From NCBI GenBank assembly GCA_023441845.1, contig JAEZNF010000467.1:1-8861 (forward strand): 8,861 nt of DNA, given 5' to 3'. The notes under the pieces were generated by a model. It was not told the origin of the DNA. It saw only the letters and a program-made list of their open reading frames with translations, and searched no databases. Source of the DNA: Bacillota bacterium (lineage in GTDB: Bacteria > Bacillota > Clostridia > Acetivibrionales > DSM-2933). How positions within the stretch are numbered: position 1 is the stretch's first letter; the number at the start of each line of letters is the position of its first letter. Position numbers and translations under genes: made by a program. Below are positions 7,301 to 8,861 of the stretch, piece after piece.

Positions 7301-7657
7301 ATATCCCGGATCAACAGGTACATAAGCACCTCCTGCTTTTAATATTCCAAGAATTCCTATTATTAAATGTATATTTCTTTCCATCATTATTGCGACAGGC
7401 TGATTTCTACAAACTCCAGCATCTGCCAAGCAGTGAGCTACTTTATTTGATTTTTGGTCAATTTCCTGATATGTATACTCGTTTCCCTGGTCAATAACAG
7501 CCACTCTATAAGGAAATTTTTGAGCCTGTTCGGTAAAAAGCTTATGGAGAGTAACCTTTTCTCTGTATATCTTATGGGTCTGATTTACTTTTTGCAGGAG
7601 ATCCTCATCTTCCTCCATAAGGACATTCAGATCGCTAAAATTTAAATCCAAACTCAT
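4370..7657 (-). CDS. NRPS-1: loading nonribosomal peptide synthetase, domains A-T-C
   Basis: A 1095-residue synthetase, one loading module followed by a condensation domain. Residues 1-35 are a short linker resembling the end of a C-A linker. The adenylation domain (about 36-548) shows A3 Y-T-S-G-S-T-G-E-P-K-G (200-210), A5 N-I-Y-G-M-T-E (343-349, unusual Met for Pro), A7 Y-K-T-G-D (432-436), A8 around G450-E469 and the A10 lysine K541. The carrier domain (about 560-635) has the phosphopantetheine serine S597 in G-G-H-S-L. The condensation domain (about 652-1080) is LCL-like, with S-S-A-Q-K-R (658-663) and active-site H-H-I-I-G-D-A (779-785); the usual final Gly is Ala. Pocket residues aligned by hand to GrsA are T246, D247, W250, Q289, F318, G320, I344, I352, Y353, K541, so the usual substrate-anchoring Asp235 is Thr and the next residue is Asp. 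This suggests a beta-amino acid or another non-alpha-amino substrate. With no N-terminal C domain it likely starts the chain. The protein ends in an acidic tail with the last residues D-D-G-D-F-A-F. Confidence 0.97.
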   Translation of the reverse strand: MSLDLNFSDLNVLMEEDEDLLQKVNQTHKIYREKVTLHKLFTEQAQKFPYRVAVIDQGNEYTYQEIDQKSNKVAHCLADAGVCRNQPVAIMMERNIHLIIGILGILKAGGAYVPVDPGYPEKRIQYILKDTGCKVLVTQKATLEIVLKYITPSTEKLICLGYEGVEPIRFPIFGEADIAIKSSEVLPLEDDENSMAYIIYTSGSTGEPKGVVITHKAVLNTLFWMHETFQLSEDDVVAQKTSSSFTDSVWEIFWPLITGSKMSIINDQNVKDVELLYTWLDSQKITITQFVPALMSVFLTYIKVKGIKNPLPNLKWVFNGGEAIPVPLVRTWYDAFANAKIANIYGMTESAIYASYYIVEHKPNEFEKRISIGKPIANTQIYIMGLDGGVCPLGVQGEICIGGIGITTGYFGKPEITKNAFTSHPVTRQLLYKTGDLGFFGENGLFEYIGRKDDQVQVRGYRVELKEVERAVLRCSGIKQAVAVAKNDEFGQTEIVCYYTANDPNSLELNIREKILEYLPEYMVPSFFIQLKAMPLTPHGKIDRKNLPEYGGERLTKGEYIPPQNQGEIIMAQIWSDVLKVSQIGINDSFMELGGHSLKAMNLLSQIETQWGVKLSLHDIFSHNTVKELSAYIATKAGDEKRIHLKKSDGKRGYYSSSSAQKRIYALWMMEKDSIAYNMPGVLLIKGLPDKDKIQKILNILIQKYEIFRTAFEVVDNEIVQYISEQIEVVLEYDEIAKGNLETKLTEFIKPFDLGKCPLLRAKLLKVFTDEYYLIIDMHHIIGDALTKDIIFKEFQAIYAGKEIARIEFQYRDYAFYQNEFLLSEEGLRQQEYWLAKYREITSNTDIPKYEPEKNTPHNGDSVELRMEPGMIKKVHELMENSGATLYMVFLAFYSILLSKYFNREDIIVGCDIDGRSLPEFKEMPGMFVNTLALRNFPTRTKRFDRFLEEVKQNILSDFENRAYQFDMLVETLNLNMRNGKNPLFNTMLTLHSLKEVSAPEQVGELEISFYDFKNKVSLFDFSLEVYDYGDTINLVLFYSTDLFEKSEIEKMLKDFKWLIEQGLINPYTKITDMQIESEVLLIENFEADDGDFAF

Positions 7658-7662
7658 ACCAA

Positions 7663-7670
7663 CTCCTCCT
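7663..7670 (-). promoter_or_regulatory. Ribosome binding site of NRPS-1, overlapping the aminotransferase stop codon
   Basis: AGGAGGAG on the minus strand, 5 nt before the NRPS-1 ATG at 7657. The TAG stop of the aminotransferase (7671-7669) supplies the first bases, reading TAGGAGGAG. The genes are 11 bp apart, so they are co-transcribed and probably translationally coupled. Confidence 0.88.
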
Positions 7671-8841
7671 ATACATTATAATTCCCTTTAAAAAAGCTCA
7701 CCATTTTGTCAATACCCTCTTTGTATCTGGGAGTAGAATAGGATAACCTTAATGTGTACGGAAGTCCGAAATCTGATCCCGGCACAGTTGCTACATGTGT
7801 TTTCTCCATAATACTTGTTGCCAGATCAAGGCTGGATAGAATTGATCTGCTTTTCATATATCCTTCGCAATCAATGGTGATATAAAAACTCCCTTTCGCC
7901 GGTAAAACCCTTACACCTTCTATTCCTTGAAATTGAGTAATAGTTGTATCCCTTCGTTCCTTATAAGAACTAACCAAGGTATTTACCTCATCCTGGTAAT
8001 CTAATGCCTTAATTGCTCCAAATTGAACAATAGGGTCAGCTGTTAAGAGAGTATGGTGTTGAATCACTGTCAGTGGAGTAAGCAATTCATCAGGAACAAT
8101 ACAATAGCCGACTCTTCTGCTATACATACGAAATCCTTTTGAGAAAGCATCAGTTGTAATAAAGAGCGACTTTGTGTTGTCCAGTTGCATCACAGAAGTT
8201 CCCTTGTCATCAAAACATACATTTGCATATATTTCATCATTAATGATAACAGCTCTGCCACCAACAATTTCATCTATTTTATAAAGCTCTTCTCTTGTTA
8301 ATATATTGCCCAAAGGATTACCGGGAGTATTGATTACCACCACCTTGGTTTTTTCAGTAAAGTTTTCTTTAAAGGACTGCACATCTAAGGATAAATCATC
8401 TAAATTAATTTTATAATATCTTATTTTAGCTCCGACTAAAAGAGCACAGAAATGATAAAGCGAATAATAAGGTAGGGGTAAAAGCACTTCATCCCCTTCC
8501 TTTAGTAATAAGTAAAAAAGGTTTCTGAAAATTGAACTTGTTCCAACACTAATCAGAAAGTTTTCAGGCTTGATATCCACCTGGTACCTGTCTTTATAAT
8601 ATAAGCTCAACCTTTCTTTTAACTCCGGCACTCCTCCCGGGTATACCAAGGCACTCTTTTTAAAATCACCAAGCGCATCCTGCATTGCCTTGATAATCTC
8701 GGGGTGTAAAGGGAGCTCAGATTTACCCAGAGTCATCCTGATGACGTCCTTATTCTCCTTCTCATACTCGTTGGCCATCTGGTCCAAAACAAACATTAAA
8801 AACCTGTTATCAAAAAAATTAATATCGGATTGTAGTTTCAT
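7669..8841 (-). CDS. PLP-dependent class I/II aminotransferase (fold type I)
   Basis: A complete 390-residue aminotransferase, normal length for the AspC/class I-II family. It should transfer an amino group between an amino acid and a 2-oxo acid in the cytoplasm, using pyridoxal phosphate. Visible family residues: the N-x-P-x-N-P-x-G loop at 171-178 with N175, the D-E-I-Y motif at 202-205 (D202 pairs with the pyridine nitrogen, Y205 with the cofactor oxygen), the Schiff-base lysine K235 in a Ser-Lys-Gly motif, R243 eight residues later (phosphate-binding arginine), and R365 in an R-L-S-Y-S motif matching the carboxylate-binding arginine. The usual NPTG is NPLG and the usual Trp before the R-x-G-Y motif is Arg. 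There is no signal peptide. The ATG has a strong AGGAGGAG site 6 nt upstream. It is the first gene seen in the operon and is tightly linked to NRPS-1, so it probably makes or recycles a peptide building block. The substrate cannot be read from sequence. Confidence 0.95.
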   Translation of the reverse strand: MKLQSDINFFDNRFLMFVLDQMANEYEKENKDVIRMTLGKSELPLHPEIIKAMQDALGDFKKSALVYPGGVPELKERLSLYYKDRYQVDIKPENFLISVGTSSIFRNLFYLLLKEGDEVLLPLPYYSLYHFCALLVGAKIRYYKINLDDLSLDVQSFKENFTEKTKVVVINTPGNPLGNILTREELYKIDEIVGGRAVIINDEIYANVCFDDKGTSVMQLDNTKSLFITTDAFSKGFRMYSRRVGYCIVPDELLTPLTVIQHHTLLTADPIVQFGAIKALDYQDEVNTLVSSYKERRDTTITQFQGIEGVRVLPAKGSFYITIDCEGYMKSRSILSSLDLATSIMEKTHVATVPGSDFGLPYTLRLSYSTPRYKEGIDKMVSFFKGNYNV

Positions 8842-8847
8842 ATATTT

Positions 8848-8855
8848 CTCCTCCT
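8848..8855 (-). promoter_or_regulatory. Ribosome binding site of the aminotransferase
   Basis: AGGAGGAG on the minus strand, 6 nt before the ATG at 8841. It fixes the start and shows the gene is complete. Only six more bases remain before the window edge, so no promoter can be judged. Confidence 0.85.
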
Positions 8856-8861
8856 ATATTT

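Noticed and set aside
4682..7645. Several plus-strand frames of about 60-71 codons opposite NRPS-1
   Set aside because: All are antisense to conserved A, T or C domain motifs and lack supporting start signals.

Overview
The window is one stretch of a nonribosomal peptide synthetase (NRPS) operon. All four genes read on the minus strand, so transcription runs from the right edge to the left. AT-rich DNA, strong AGGAGG-type ribosome binding sites and clostridial/paenibacillar-looking NRPS sequence suggest a low-GC Bacillota, probably a member of Clostridia or a relative. This is an inference from sequence style, because no taxonomic marker gene is present. I see no mobile element, tRNA, rRNA or CRISPR array.

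Layout in transcription order: (1) 8841-7669, a complete fold-type I PLP aminotransferase. (2) 7657-4370, NRPS-1, a loading synthetase with domains A-T-C, only 11 bp downstream; its ribosome binding site contains the stop codon of the aminotransferase. (3) A 163-bp intergenic region (4369-4207) holding paired CGCG-containing repeats. (4) 4206-211, NRPS-2, a TTG-initiated synthetase with domains half-C, A, T, C. (5) 184-1, the first 61 codons of NRPS-3, starting 26 bp after NRPS-2 and cut by the window edge; it opens with the same kind of half-C leader as NRPS-2. No thioesterase, terminal reductase, transporter or regulator lies inside the window, so the assembly line continues to the left.

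How it may work: NRPS-1 has no N-terminal condensation domain and therefore probably loads the first building block. Its adenylation pocket lacks the usual Asp at position 235 (GrsA numbering) and has Asp one place later, a pattern I associate with beta-amino acid activation. NRPS-2 has a standard alpha-amino acid pocket with three acidic residues, which suggests a cationic residue such as Arg, Orn, Lys or Dab. The aminotransferase may supply a non-standard building block. The product would be a peptide starting with an unusual acid followed by a basic residue.

The most notable feature is the subunit boundary. Each upstream synthetase ends in a complete condensation domain plus an acidic Asp-Phe tail. 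Each downstream synthetase begins with only the C-terminal half of another condensation domain, lacking the HHxxxDG active site. The same arrangement occurs at two consecutive junctions, so it looks like a designed docking architecture rather than a damaged gene. The repeat-bearing intergenic region between NRPS-1 and NRPS-2 is the second item of interest.
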